Assembly: GCA_944548615.1 (NCBI GenBank)
Contig: OX155980.1
Coordinates: forward strand, 36,648,381-36,712,380
DNA: 64,000 nucleotides
Source of the DNA: Micropterix aruncella
Taxonomy: Eukaryota; Arthropoda; Insecta; Lepidoptera; Micropterigidae
Reading direction: 5' to 3'
In this document: positions 23,359-42,500 of the stretch, piece by piece
How the letters are laid out: each line of letters opens with the position of its first letter
How positions within the stretch are numbered: position 1 is the first letter of the stretch
Position numbers and translations under genes: made by a program
Notes under the pieces: model-generated
Database searches by the model: none
The model's input: only the letters and a program-made list of their open reading frames with translations
Told to the model about the DNA's origin: nothing

Positions 23359-26074
23359 TAATCGGCCACTGTTATGACTTATTTTGCAGACACAGGCTGA
23401 CCCTCGACAAACGCTGTTGCCGACACATGCCGTTAAGACAGAACGTACTTATTCTTATAAGATTTATTTAGGAACGACATTACGACGCGCCAGGATGATC
23501 GGTTTCCCACACTCTCAATCAGTAGTTAGCCAGCTAGCAAACATCTCAGCATCAGGGAGGGCCTCTTGTTTAAGACCAAGGCTTCCACTAAACTTCATTT
23601 AGTCCTACTCATTAAAGTACTTTACTGTGAACACAACTGGTCTGCATGAGATTCAATCACGAATACCCCAAGAATGTATATTAAAGATCCTCCATACTAT
23701 AATCCGAACGCTTCGTGGATCCGAACAGGATACAAATTTTTGGTTTTCGGATTATAAAATAAAAAAAAGAACACTGGTGAAAATAAAATGTCAATCTTTA
23801 TAAATATTTTTATTGCCAGATTAGAAGATTCATAAGCAGACACCTAAAGAAATTACGATATTTGGAAAAACAACATTTATACAAATTGGATGAATAGACA
23901 TAATCGGATGGGTCATTAGTCTTGTAGGTCTGAAAAATGAGCCTTTATACCTAAAGGTGTATAGATTAGGAAAAGCCGCATTGGTAACTATTTCGGCATG
24001 ATTATAACTTCATTGTGCACTCTCCTTTAAGTATAATCTCACCCACCAGACCTTAAAATGAATATATTAAACATTGAGTATATAATCCTGTCAGATTGCT
24101 CAGCCTAATGTTAAAAATGACAACCCTTCTGAGACGAAAGGGCTGATTAATTGTATCTTTTTATTTAACACTCCGGGATTCTCTAGTGAGGAAAATAGAC
24201 CCAATAGTTATTTTGGCGATAACTCCTGATATTTTTAGAGTAAAGTACGTCTATTGCCAAGTAAGGTTGGCGATCATCTGTGTAATATTTTATTCTTAGT
24301 AATCACATATATTTAAGTATGGCATATTTTCAAAATATTGCATTTTTAAACTACAACCTACTTTACTCAGAATTTCATGCCAAAATTAAAGAAAAAAGAG
24401 AGCACCGTTGTTTCATTTTATTCTGTAATAATTTGATATTAAATGATTGTTTTCACTTGTGGCTTTGAATACATGATAAAGAACACATGATAAATTAACA
24501 ATTATCAGTTTTTAAAACAATTAGATATTTTCCATTACAGAGCTATCCTAAGTCATGAGTCCTTTTTCACAACGATTGTCAAAAATAGAGTGCGAGTCCT
24601 GGAGTGAATTTTTATTGCAATATATTATGTTTTTTGAAAGACACAGTGAAAATGTAGATAGCAGTATTTGTAGCGCCACCTCCTGCGCCTCTGTTTAGCC
24701 AGTTCGAAAATAAAATGATTTTGTTATTTGGTGTATTAAAATATTTGTACTATGCTTAAGGCGCACCGAAATTATTGAGAATCTATAACTTTGGGATAAA
24801 CTATTTTCACAAATCATACTGGTATGTTAACACTGGTGTTAATTAACTAGAGCCGTTTACAAAAAAATAACATGGTTAGGCAACAATGCTCGCTAGAAGT
24901 TGATGAGTCGAGAGAGAAAATAAACCTGGTGTGGAAAAAAATACTCCATAATTTATCACCACTTCCATAATATATCATCACTGATCTCAAAATAATGTCT
25001 TGGCGAGCTTGTTAAACTCGATTCCCGAAGTTTTATTTAAATTACCAGATGATTTTAATGCTATAGACTAAAAACAGCTGCAGGTGCATGACCTATACTG
25101 TTCCTGCCCAGACTTTGACATATTTAAGTTTTCCTATGGACTTAAAGAATCTAACAGGATTAGAAATATAATCAATGTTATAATTAGGAGATATAATATT
25201 TACTTTATAAATTTGAGCAACTTCATAGAATTTCAATTATGTATTTGCGGAATGTGAGATAATATAGATTTATGATATTTTGGGATTGGAAGCATTGGGG
25301 GCTGGGATACTGAACAATTGCTATAATAATTATTGCGAAAAATAGTAACTTAATGAATAGTGATTTTAATACGGCACATAAATGCGTAAAAATGTGGATA
25401 AAAATGGTTAAAATATATTAAAATGCTTTTCTTATGAGTGAAATAAAAAATATGTAAATAAGGCTATGGCGTTACAACACAAAAATCTATGCCGTGTTAC
25501 TTCACCCTAAAATTAATGTTTATTATAGAAAATATAGTAAAACATAACAAAGAAATTAATATTTTATAAAATAAAAACAACATTTAAAAATCTGCACCTC
25601 TCACTAATCCAGTGTTACATCCAGTCTATTCATTGGCATCAATATATCAGAGCTGCCAGCATTCTTGGAGGTAAACGAATGGATTTTGGAGTAACAATCA
25701 GCCAAGGTAGGCCCAGAACAGCTGACTTATTGCATGCCAGTGTTCAATTTATCAGCATTCTTATGATTGCGTAAAAGTTCCAGTTATTAGTGAAATTACA
25801 AGTTCTAATAGAGCTTGAATAATTAGTTAATAATGAAATTTAGAAGAAATTACCAGGTAGATGTAAGATATAAAAATGATGTAGTTTTTTTTAAAACATT
25901 CTTACAAACATAACCTCTATGGTTAAATACAGAGGAGATACATATATTTTAGCGACCTCAAGAGCACTAGAAAAAATCTTAATTAATAGAATAAAGACGA
26001 AAAATTGGATTTAACACCATAGATTAGAATTCAGGAATTCGTAATGCACATTGCGGCTTGGATATATTTACATG
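23359..26074. other. AT-rich intergenic sequence, no gene recognised
   Basis: Bases 23390-23640 may be the upstream part (5' UTR or LTR) of the - strand gypsy remnant, but no LTR partner was found. The rest is AT-rich. The only motifs that stand out are short insect-type repeat words such as GTAGCGCCACCTCC near 24670. Confidence 0.45.
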
Positions 26075-26199
26075 TAGGGTTGATTCGATACTACCGAATA
26101 CCAAGTATTGATACTAAGTATTAGCATTGAATAAAAGTACTAGTATTGAATGGACATACAGGCGGGCGAGCATATATGAAATAAATAAAAAAATTGAGT

Positions 26200-27645
26200 A
26201 GATTACAAATACAAATGGAGATGCCATGGAATTCACCGACCGGAGTCGAGCCCATCAAAATATTATTATTACAATTTAGGAGGTAAGTGGTGGACTCCGG
26301 ACTACCGACCGGCTGTAGTAGGTTTAGGACAACTGTCTTGCCACATGTAAGCGTTCACCTTACCACCCATTTACTTCCCCTTTAAAGTCGTAGAATTTCA
26401 CATGCGCAAATTGCAGTTTCAAATGTTTTTCCCAGGAAGAAATTGATAATTTTCATAGAGAGACAAAGATCTTTAAAGAGGTGGTACAGAGATTTGGCTG
26501 GCAGGCCAAGAGCACCAATTTCAAAAGGTGGACAGTGAAGCCGTTCCGGGTAACGATAAGTGCGTATGTATTTAGCGAGTACTCATGGTCTTAGGGATAT
26601 TTGATTCCTATGAAATAGATAATTCTAAAATAAGGGCCATCGTCCGACATAGAGAGTAAAGAGTTATATCTGGACGGAGGGCTGTGCATCCGAGACTTTC
26701 TCGATTACTGAGAAAGGTTTTGAAATGAAATGTTTTTTGTCTTTAGTCAACTTGCGCAAATTGTATTGGGGGTTAGGAGGTTACTGTAAGATCCTTGTTA
26801 GCACGAGCCACTGAGAAGCTAATTACCGAATAACAACAAGGACTTCGTCGTGGCGGTAGCTGTATGAACCCTGATCTAAGGCCGACTTGCAACCGGCTAA
26901 AATATTCTTGCTGTGCAAAGGGTATCTGCTACAGAGGGGGCATGAACTATCCTCTGAATGCTCTAACGAGTGAGTTTACTAGAGTCTGACAAAGTATGCT
27001 GAAAGGCATTTGAAAACATTTTTTGCATCTCTGGTCTCCAGTCATACAACATTATCTCTCAGTTTATTAGAGGAGGAATGCAGAAGTCCCCAACTTTTGT
27101 TCAGTCATTCTGGCATTTAAGGCCAACAGCATGAGCCATATTGTTGCTGTCATAATACCCTCAGAAGTGATTTCGTCAGGTCCACATCGCTTGTAGTAGT
27201 TCGGCCATACCCCAGACCATACCCCATAGGTATACCCCACAGGCCATACCCCAGACCAGCCCTATTTAGACTGGTTTCAGCAAGAAACTTTTTGTGGAAG
27301 TACATGCATGCTCGGAAATCATTTGATTCACTGCAGCCACTGACTACATACTTCGATATTGCCCGATCCTTAGAATTGGACAGAATCGAAGTTTTGGTTA
27401 ATCTGGAGTTGGAATAGAGTAGAAAGAGCAATTTTAGAGTTAATCCAAAATTGTAATTGGGCCTGAAGTGAATCGAGGGGTAAGCCTAGCGCTGAGAATT
27501 TAAATTTAGCTGTCACCAGAGTGTCGGGTTTTGGTGAAATCATAAATGAGAAAGGGCCATGGCAAATGAGATGTTAAGTAGTTAGAGATGTCATAAATCC
27601 AGAAATAAGCGAGAGATCTATTTTTGCCAGGCTTTATTAAAATGT
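26200..27645 (+). repeat. Dispersed repeat X, copy D, inside a hAT element
   Basis: It starts near AATGGAGATGCCATGGAATT with CACCGACCGGAGTC and ends near GATCTATTTTTGCC. It is collinear with copy B at 2018-4250 but lacks that copy's 2990-4140 segment. A local run of CATACCCC-type short repeats occurs at 27205-27260. There is no convincing ORF. Confidence 0.65.
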
Positions 27646-28094
27646 TCTATTGTGGTGGTGGTGGCTGAGAGGTGTTTGACCTGAAGAGTAATTTTCTTGC
27701 TGACGAATATTGGGGTCAATAAGGGAGGTATAAGAGCCCCTAGGTCTAGAATACAACACACATGTAGCCGTAGCTAGGTTGCTCGACTCATTTCAAAACC
27801 CGTACACTTTTGAAACTCAATCGCCTACGGTAGAGCCATATAAAAATTTAAATATATTGTTCGTAAACAGCATGGTGTTCCAGCACTAACAGCGAATCTG
27901 AAGACGAAACGTCTAAAAAAATACGACTTTTGGCTGTATAGAAACTAGCCTTATGTTGGAAAAAGAAGAAAAAAGCAGTGTGACGAAATATCTCTGTAGG
28001 TATTGGTCAAGTTCTGTGTCTGTGTAGGTATTTTTCAAGAGTAAACTGCTTGAAAGTTAGATAGAAATCAAAGTTGTATTTCGTAAATAATGTT

Positions 28095-28200
28095 TTTAGT
28101 GGTTGCCACCAGTTATGTGTGAATACTTATTTTCAAAAGCTGACACAATAACTAAAACCAAAACAGACTTTCAAGTAAACAATGGAGTATTGGGTAAGTT
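28095..28200 (+). pseudogene. hAT transposase C-terminal scrap
   Basis: One frame reads MCEYLFSKADTITKTKT, matching the hAT dimerisation region (usual form ...SERLFSxAGxI...). Only this short piece is legible. It lies 260 bp inside the right terminal repeat of the hAT element, as expected for the 3' end of its transposase gene. Confidence 0.6.
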
Positions 28201-28469
28201 CTCTTTTTCAATAGAGGCTTTCTGTCTGTTTCTTATAATGTAAATAAAGGCTTGATTAAATGAAGATTTTAAATAAGTTTGTTCTTCAACTATGCGCCTA
28301 TCTGACTGTCCTGTCTGTACTGTCCTGAAAAACTATATTTTTTAATAGTATTCCTAAGTATTCCTACTTCTGATTCAATACCTTTTAGGTATCCATGCTT
28401 TTGATTTGATACAAACAGCTAGTACTAGTATCGTTGGGTTAGTGGTATTGAATCATCCCTATTTATATG

Positions 28470-29690
28470 TGTTAATTAAATATGTACATAAAAAAAGTAT
28501 CTTTCATAGACACTCATTACATTTAAACCTAATCCTATATCTGCAAAAATCTAATTACTAAACGAGTTTAGGAGGTTTTTGAGTAAGTTATCTATATATT
28601 TGCCAAAGGTCTGAAAAATTGAATTACATAGAGAATAACCTGTACTTCAATTTAATAAAATCTTTTATTGTATTGGATGTAGGTAATAAGAATTTTGCAG
28701 ATAAAGTTTTATTTGTAGGGTATTTTGAAATTACAGTCGTAAGAAAATTCATTGTGGCTGCCGTGCATTTCCGTACTAATTTAAGCTTTTCATTCAATAT
28801 CTAAACTGTAAAACTTCAGTTGCTTTCAGATTTCTATGATATTTGTTTTCATGAATGTATATAAAAGAATAGATTTAGCTAATGCAATATTTTGTATCTG
28901 CCACCTAATTAGCGTGAGTGAGGTTAGTGTTCTAATAAATAATCAATCCAAATCGGGTTTTCTTTTAAAAATTACTCAATTTAATAGTTTAAGGATATTG
29001 AAAATGGCAAATTAGAATTGAATTGCATGGTGGCCATAATAGATTGTCCTGGGATTCTATCGCCACATTAGGGCATTAAATTATATTCTCCGTATTTCAG
29101 TACGAGTATGACAACACCTTAATAGCGGAGATCGAGTCAAATGAATAGGTAAAAATTGTTGATAAGATGCAGTGTTATCTTAGTGAATTGATCTTGGAAT
29201 TAATATATTTTTTTGCATATCACTGGATATGTTGCGGTAAATTTAAAAAAAACAATACCTACATATTTGCGATACTTAAATGGTGTTCATTTTGAAGAAT
29301 TTAATAAATACATTTGTTAAGAAAACGGATCAATTTACAGACCAATATTTAAGTAACAACTTTGCCAATAAATTTTGATTACCGGAATGATATTTATTTA
29401 AATATTTTTTCATATGAAACTAATATACTTATAAGAAAAGTGCCAAAATGAGCCATTTTAATCACCCCAAAGATTTTAGAGTTTCCCATATTTAACACAT
29501 GATTTCTTGCTTGAGAAAGCCATAACAAATTCAACACTAAGACAACACTTCTTAGCTAAATGAGGGGTCCTTGCATTTTTATAACTGTTATTTGGAGTAT
29601 AATCGTATAAATTGTATATTAAATCGCTGAAGCTCAGGCGTAATAAACACACCCTTACATAAAATGACAACAGACATGAATATAGGGCTT
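28470..29690. other. AT-rich region downstream of LITAF, nothing firm
   Basis: No coding similarity was seen. It probably includes the LITAF 3' UTR on the - strand. The first clear - strand AATAAA lies near 29391-29396. Confidence 0.45.
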
Positions 29691-36685
<6,995 letters not shown>

Positions 36686-36738
36686 TTTCTCTTTCAATTC
36701 GTCCCCAAAGCTGTCTCTGCGAAACGCCACACCGCACG
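36686..36738 (-). other. Candidate LITAF 5' UTR segment of the first coding exon
   Basis: On the - strand a TTTATTGCAG acceptor ends at 36739, upstream of the start codon at 36685. This suggests that a non-coding first exon lies further up and that translation starts within the second exon. The frame remains open through this stretch. Confidence 0.45.
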
Positions 36739-37800
36739 CTGCAATAAACACATTAACGCCCGTTTACTAGGTCGTGAGGTTCCGCCAAGTGATGTAATTT
36801 GGGAGAGAACAGATGGTCGCTTTATTGACGTTTATTTATAGTTATGACAAAAGTAGCTCGTTAACTGTAACAAGTAAATCCCTTTCCGTTTGGTAAAATT
36901 ACGACGCTTTCGTTTCAACTTACTAACCTTGTCACAATGGATGACGCAAAAAACGTCTGATAAGCGTAGAAATAGTTAGTATTCGTTATTCTGCGTCAAA
37001 CACGAAACACTTTCAGTCCAATAAAAACAACAGCGAGCGCACTTCGCTGTCAGTGTCAAAACGGGGTTGTCATATGTGAAACTCGCTAATGGCCCATTCA
37101 AACTATGGCGAATTCCCTTCTCCGTACCGCGAAAAACGATGATCACTTATTGGCAGGCACAAAATTGTATTTTGCTTACAATTTGAATATTATTTTATCA
37201 TTATATTTCAATCTCCAATAAAGTTCGAGAATTTATGTAGTTTAGCAAAAAAAAATAAAAAAATACACGCTAGTGAATTTGATCATTTGAATCCTAAATT
37301 TGAAAGAACTGAGATCAAAAACAAATTAGCGATATTTTGAGAATAAAAATTAAATGAACGGTTGTAAAAATGCGCTTTTTCAGAGGTTTTTTTTTCAATG
37401 CACATTTTTGAAGCGAAATCGAGAAATGAACATTTTTAGAAACGTAACTGCCGAAGTTTACCGAATAAGACTGATTTTAACGTTAAAAAAAACAAAAATG
37501 ACATGGTACAACGTAAATAAATTTCGATCCGGAAATCACGATATGGACCAAATACCACTCCAGGCTATATACAGTTACATAAAAATAATATTTAAAGGAC
37601 AATACATCTAATAAATTTTATTTTAAAATCGATTTTTTAAATTAATAAAGAAACAGACGACAGTTCAGCGACAGACGTTTCGACGCGAACGAACGGTTGT
37701 CTTCGATATATTGCGCAATTTGAATATTGCGCACGCGCTTAAGGCAAAAATGATGATGCGGCGATTTAAATAGTGTAGCTGCTTGATTGGGATTTTAACC
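36739..37800. other. Region upstream of LITAF, no further gene recognised
   Basis: The LITAF promoter and first non-coding exon are likely in this stretch (around 36900-37150, which is less AT-rich), but no TATA or clear donor can be fixed. At 37710-37735 a small hairpin, GCGCAATTTGAATATTGCGC, occurs next to the transposon. Confidence 0.4.
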
Positions 37801-38104
37801 GCCAGGTATAACTGCAGTATAGGAACCTCTCCTGGATTTTTGATTTTTAAACGTCACCGGACTATATTCGCCACGCAGATTCCGAGTCTGCAATAATCTT
37901 TTGTCACTCTTAATAAATAAGCGAGATATAGGCATTTAAAGTTTGCATACTAAACGTCAAAAAGACGGCCATATTGCTTCAGAAGTAGTGTCGGAATATA
38001 CTTAGTCGATATATCGCGAGTTCTCTAATATCGATAACAATTCGCGATATTACAAAAATGATGGCATGGTCAGTGCGATATTGAAAAAAAATAGACTATT
38101 TTCG

Positions 38105-38585
38105 AGGGTTTTTTCAATGACTTTGCGTTTTGATAACAAAAGGTATCCTGAAACAATAGAAAATTGCTAAATATCTGAATATCCCCGCCCGCAAGCAAAA
38201 AGTTTTTTTCGAATTTCGCGCGAAATTCGAAAAAAATTTTTTGCCTGCGGCGCTTCTGATGTTAACATGACAATGTGTTAGCGATATTTCGTTTTTTTTC
38301 AAGGTTTTTACTAAATGACTTTGGTGATAATGACAAAAGGTAACCTTAAACAAACGAAATGTCTTCAATATCAAATTAACACCGCAGGCAAAAAGTTTTT
38401 TTCGAATTTCGCGCGAAATTCGAAAAAAAATTTTTGCCCGCGGCGCTATTGATGTTGACATGACAATGTGTTAGCGATATTTCGTTTTTTTTTTCAAGGT
38501 TTTTACTAAATGACTTTGGTGATAATGACAAAAGGTAACCTTAAACAAACGAAATATCTTCAATATCATATTAACACCATGTGTT
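38105..38585. repeat. 193-bp tandem duplication with palindromic cores
   Basis: Two consecutive units share TTTTTTTCGAATTTCGCGCG and GACAATGTGTTAGCGATATT, and also GGTGATAATGACAAAAGGTA with CCTTAAACAAACGAAAT. A diverged third partial unit may precede 38201 and follow 38580. It lies wholly inside the 37801-39239 element. Confidence 0.8.
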
Positions 38586-39156
38586 AGCGATCATCTAAAA
38601 CAATTGGACAATTTTCGTAGATTTTACGAACTGACTTGGTGTATTGATGACTAAAGGTAACCTGAAACAAATGACATTTCAGGATATCTTCTGTCATCAA
38701 TATGCAAAGTCATTGAAAAGACATCGAAAATAGTGCCCTTTTTTAATTTTCGCGAAAATATGTATTTTTCCAATCGTTTTTTTTCAACATATTTCAATTA
38801 ATCTAAAAACTCTCCAAATTGTCATAATTTCTGTAATATCGCTAATTATTATCGATATTACGATATACTCGAAAGTGTCAAACACGGTACGTACAAACAA
38901 AATGGCCGCAACTTTGTTGACATTGGGATAACAAATTGGAACGCCTATATCTCGCTTATTTATTGAGATCGAATAAAAATTATGAAAGATTCGGAATCAG
39001 CGTGGTGAATATAGCGTGGTGAATTTTATTTTGGGCCATTTTGGCCTATTTCTTTACATATAAAATTTAAACTTTGAATGCCTATATCTCGCTTATTTAT
39101 AGCGACCGACACAATTATCTTCCAGATTTAGCATTAAAATGCTACAATCTATTAGT

Positions 39157-39157
39157 C

Positions 39158-39195
<38 letters not shown>

Positions 39196-39196
39196 A
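39157..39196. repeat. (TA)n microsatellite
   Basis: A TATATA run interrupted once by ATGTAT, just inside the right end of the 37801-39239 transposon. Confidence 0.85.
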
Positions 39197-39239
39197 TTTT
39201 TTTTGGTGAGAGGTTCCTATACTGCAGTTATTCCCTGCC

Positions 39240-41302
39240 AGATTGGTTATAAGTAGTTTTGGCAGGACTCTTGGGCGCTTTATGTTCCGAAATGTATGAA
39301 TTTGTTGGATTTATGAGATTTCGAAGAAATTGTCATTTTGTCTGTTTTTGATAGTATTATGACTGGAAATTGTGCCAGTCATCTAGTAGCACTGCGTGAT
39401 GGCTTTATGGGAGTAGATACGAATGTTTGTTTGCGCGGTGCTTCAGACAATTCACACCATTCTGGGGACCAGCACAGATACTACATGCACAGTTGTATGC
39501 TCAAATTATGCATAGTTTTATGGATTATGCAAGACACTAAAACGACTGACATGGGCTCAATTTGAAGACGTTCCAAGGTATTCTAAAGCTCCCCAGTTGA
39601 ATTCGTCGCCACATTTCCTCTTCCCGGTTGTTTTTCTTCAGGACAAGTTCTAAATAGACCTATTTGACACTAGTAGTACGCTTCCTCCAAAGTCGTAACA
39701 TTGTCAATTGAATGGCGAATGGGATGCTGTGGGTAGATTACAGAATCGTCAAAAAAAACTATAAACGTTTTTGGTGACCTCTAAAAAAAACGATTACAAT
39801 GATTTTGCGCTGTATTAATTTTCTATCGTCTAATATTAAAATACATTAAAATTACAGCCATTTCATTAAAATCCACGATTAATTGTGCAATATTTTCGCA
39901 TTTGGTGCTAATGGAAATCACCCATAGTTTAATACAAGACAATTTTAAATTTGTTTCACCAATAGGCCCCTAGTTCAAAATAATAGAACTTAGTCGTTAT
40001 AGTAATATATTTTAAATACATACGCTCCGATTGCCTTAGTTTGAACCACAGCATACCTCAGACAGTAGCTTCTCTTAAAATAAAATTGAAATCAATACGA
40101 ATACGACACGAATCGTAAGGGCTCGCATTTGCTCGCCAGATGTTTCGCTACTCCGCCTACGTAGATGTCCGAATGGCCGAAAATTCCGCCATCTGGCCGT
40201 AATGCTAAATGCTCGCGTTCGTCGGGACGGACCCCTCTGCCCACATTCCTCGCACCCTCTCCTCGCATTGCCTTGTAGCTCGAGAGTAAAACTACTGGTT
40301 GAGATGCTGTGGTTTGAACAGACCTTTAATGCGCAGCCGTGTATATAACGACCGGGTGCAAATCATTAGTGCTCGAGATTTACAGCATGGCTGTTTTTTG
40401 CAGCTGTAAAACGTGTACTTATTGTGAAGCGTTTAGATTGGCAGATTTATGTACATAGGGTTTGATTACAATTTAAAGGTAAATCGTTTATTTTGAGTAT
40501 AAAATACTATAAAATTAATGAATAGTTCGTACGCCTAAGTTATCCTATTAATCACGCTTATTGAACCACCGAAGAACTGCGGACCGCAAGTTGAGACCGC
40601 TTATCATGTAACGTTGAGACTGCGGGCCGAACGGCGCGAGTTTTCAAAGTTAGTTTGATCTGTTGACGGTTGGTGCTCGCTCGGGATGATGATAGATAGA
40701 AGCGTGTGGGTGGCGGCCTGTGCGCCCGACAAAGTCCGCTTATCACCTTATCAGTTTCGCTTCCTGTTCTCTCTACTAATCTGGCCTCTGTTCTGCGGTT
40801 TTGTATTCAATATACATATGTCAATACTATTTCGTTTCTTCTTTGTCTTAGGAGCCATGGCCGTCACCGGGCGTTGGTGAAGATGGAACAGTTCATGTCA
40901 TTCCGTACAACTGTAGTAGTGTTTCATTACCTTTTTATCTATGAATTTTCCCTACTTGATATTCATTTCTTTGCTGCATTTCTGCATAATTCTTTGTTTT
41001 CAAAAGCATGTAAATGTCGAAGAGAAGAGGAAACAAAATCTATCCTTGTCTCACTCCACGCTCGCTTGATTTCCACTTCGTTCGTCAGGGCACGGTACCT
41101 GCGGTCAGGGCATGCTGGCAAAATATTTAATTTAATTTATTTTATTGAAACTTACAGCGTAACACGAGATATAAAATAAGATTATTAAATAAACAAAATT
41201 AAAACCAACAACGTTTCAAAACATTGTTATTCATATATAGCATTATAGTTATATTAAACATATTAAATAAATTTAGTAATATGTGTTTCTGTGCATGTCA
41301 GT
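39240..41302. other. Intergenic sequence, no gene recognised
   Basis: Bases about 40130-40330 and 40560-40740 are GC-richer than their surroundings and could be a promoter or first exon of an unseen gene. No conserved protein motif, splice pair or RNA gene could be supported. Confidence 0.4.
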
Positions 41303-41318
41303 GTGAGTGTGTATGTGT
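41303..41318. repeat. Target-site duplication of the Waldo-like LINE, left copy
   Basis: GTGAGTGTGTATGTGT here is repeated exactly at 42364-42379, bracketing the R1-clade LINE fragment. Confidence 0.8.
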
Positions 41319-42363
41319 TTTTTTTGTATGTAGAGGTTTAAAAATACTTTTTACGTACGCACCCGGGATGGGGCTTCCCAGGGTGGAGTGTCGGGCTTGG
41401 TCAAGTCTTATGCCGTTATTGACCACGAGCCGCCGTGGTTGGTGAGACCCCACCTGCCTCCTGTTCCCCGTGGGATCGCCGGTAGGCATTACAGCGCGGG
41501 GGGAGGATTAAGCCTTAGCTCTTCCTTCGGATGGTCGAAGTCACTGCTTCCTTCCTCTTAGTGGTTCTTCTTTTTCCTCTTGCCCTTGTTTCTCTCCTGT
41601 TCAGCTTGGCGTAGGTCCTTTAGGACTTCCGCCGCAAAAGTGCTGGTTGCTTCCCAGGCTGACTCTGTCGAAAGCATAGCTTCCGCCAGGTTTTCAGGCT
41701 GAATCCTTCCTCCGACTGCAGTCTCGAAAGGGCTTCGGGACGCGTTGAAGCGCGACGCGTCGATACATGAAGAATACATGCTCCGCATCTTCGGAGACTC
41801 CTGCGCAGGCCGGGTACTCCGGGGAATCCTCGTGGTGAAACTTGTGAAGATAGGCCCGATAGCACCCATGTCCTGAGAGCATCTGGGTGAGGTAATAGTT
41901 GACCTCTCCGTGTGGCCGTTTGACCCATGCGTCCACCTGCGGGATCAGGCGGTGAGTTCATCTCCCATTGGTCGAGGCGTCCCACAGCAACTGCCATCGA
42001 TGCAGACTGTTGGTCCTCTCGTCCGTCTTCAGCTCAGCTGATCCTAGCGTTGTTGACCCCTTTCGCCTGTAGAGGCATCTTCGTTCTTCCGCGAGTACTC
42101 CGATAGACAGCATCCCGGTGATAACACACACAGCATCCTCCGACACCGTGCGGAATGCACTGGCCACTCTGAGGGCACTCAACCGGTAGACCGACGCCAC
42201 CTTCCGTCGTGCGTGCTGGATCAACAGTACGTCAGCCCAAATGGCAATCCCATATGTAAGGACTGACGTGGTGACCGACGAAAGCAGTGCTCTTCTTTTC
42301 TGTTTCGGGCCTCCAATGTTGGGCATGAGCCGAGACAAGACCGTCCCAACTCCCTCAGCTGTG
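41319..42363 (-). mobile_element. R1-clade LINE fragment (Waldo-like), 5'-truncated, in a TG microsatellite
   Basis: On the - strand the start falls directly in the C-terminal part of an R1-type ORF2: MPNIGGPKQKRRALLSSV, SVLTYGIAIWADVL, YRLSALRVASAFRTVSEDAV and LHRWQLLWDAS. After a frameshift it continues with VDAWVKRPHGEVNYYLTQML, SGHGCYRAYLHKF and YPACAGVSEDAEHVFF (the zinc-finger-like C-terminal Cys/His region). A 3' UTR and a run of eight A follow. The whole is about 1045 bp, the far 3' end of a LINE that would normally exceed 5 kb. It is flanked by an exact 16-bp duplication of TG-rich sequence. Waldo elements of the R1 clade are known to target (ACAY)n repeats, which fits the site. Confidence 0.87.
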
Positions 42364-42369
42364 GTGAGT

Positions 42370-42401
<32 letters not shown>

Positions 42402-42430
42402 CTGTCTGTGTGTATGTGTATGTGTTGTTG

Positions 42431-42472
<42 letters not shown>

Positions 42473-42500
42473 CTGAGTGTGTAAGTGTGCGTATGTGCGC
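42364..42500. repeat. (TG)n microsatellite, insertion site of the LINE
   Basis: Nearly pure TG repeats with TGTATG and TTGTTG interruptions. The first 16 bases are the right copy of the target-site duplication. The remnant on the other side of the LINE is at about 41281-41318. Confidence 0.9.

Larger units (their letters stand above)
26075..28461 (+). mobile_element. hAT DNA transposon with 8-bp target duplication, carrying an insertion
   Basis: The left end TAGGGTTGATTCGATACTAC mirrors the right end (GGTATTGAATCATCCCTA), and the inner ends also pair (AGTACTAGTATTG / CTAGTACTAGTATCG). The flanks are TTTACATG at 26067-26074 and TTTATATG at 28462-28469, an 8-bp duplication with one mismatch, which is the hAT hallmark. 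A transposase C-terminal scrap lies near the right end, so the transcription sense is +. Repeat X copy D occupies about 26200-27645. Confidence 0.8.
37801..39239. mobile_element. DNA transposon with terminal and subterminal inverted repeats, no transposase
   Basis: GCCAGGTATAACTGCAGTAT followed by AGGAACCTCTC at 37801-37831 is mirrored at 39209-39239 (GAGAGGTTCCTATACTGCAG then TTATTCCCTGCC). Just inside, the word GCCTATATCTCGCTTATTTA occurs near 39080 and 38945, and inverted near 37920. The centre has a 193-bp tandem duplication (38201 and 38394 are equivalent positions), each copy bearing the palindrome TTCGAATTTCGCGCGAAATT. No coding capacity and no clear target duplication were found, so the superfamily is open. 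Confidence 0.75.

Noticed and set aside
40706..41179. 157-codon + strand frame
   Set aside because: No conserved motif; it overlaps another frame of similar length, and I see no splice or promoter evidence.
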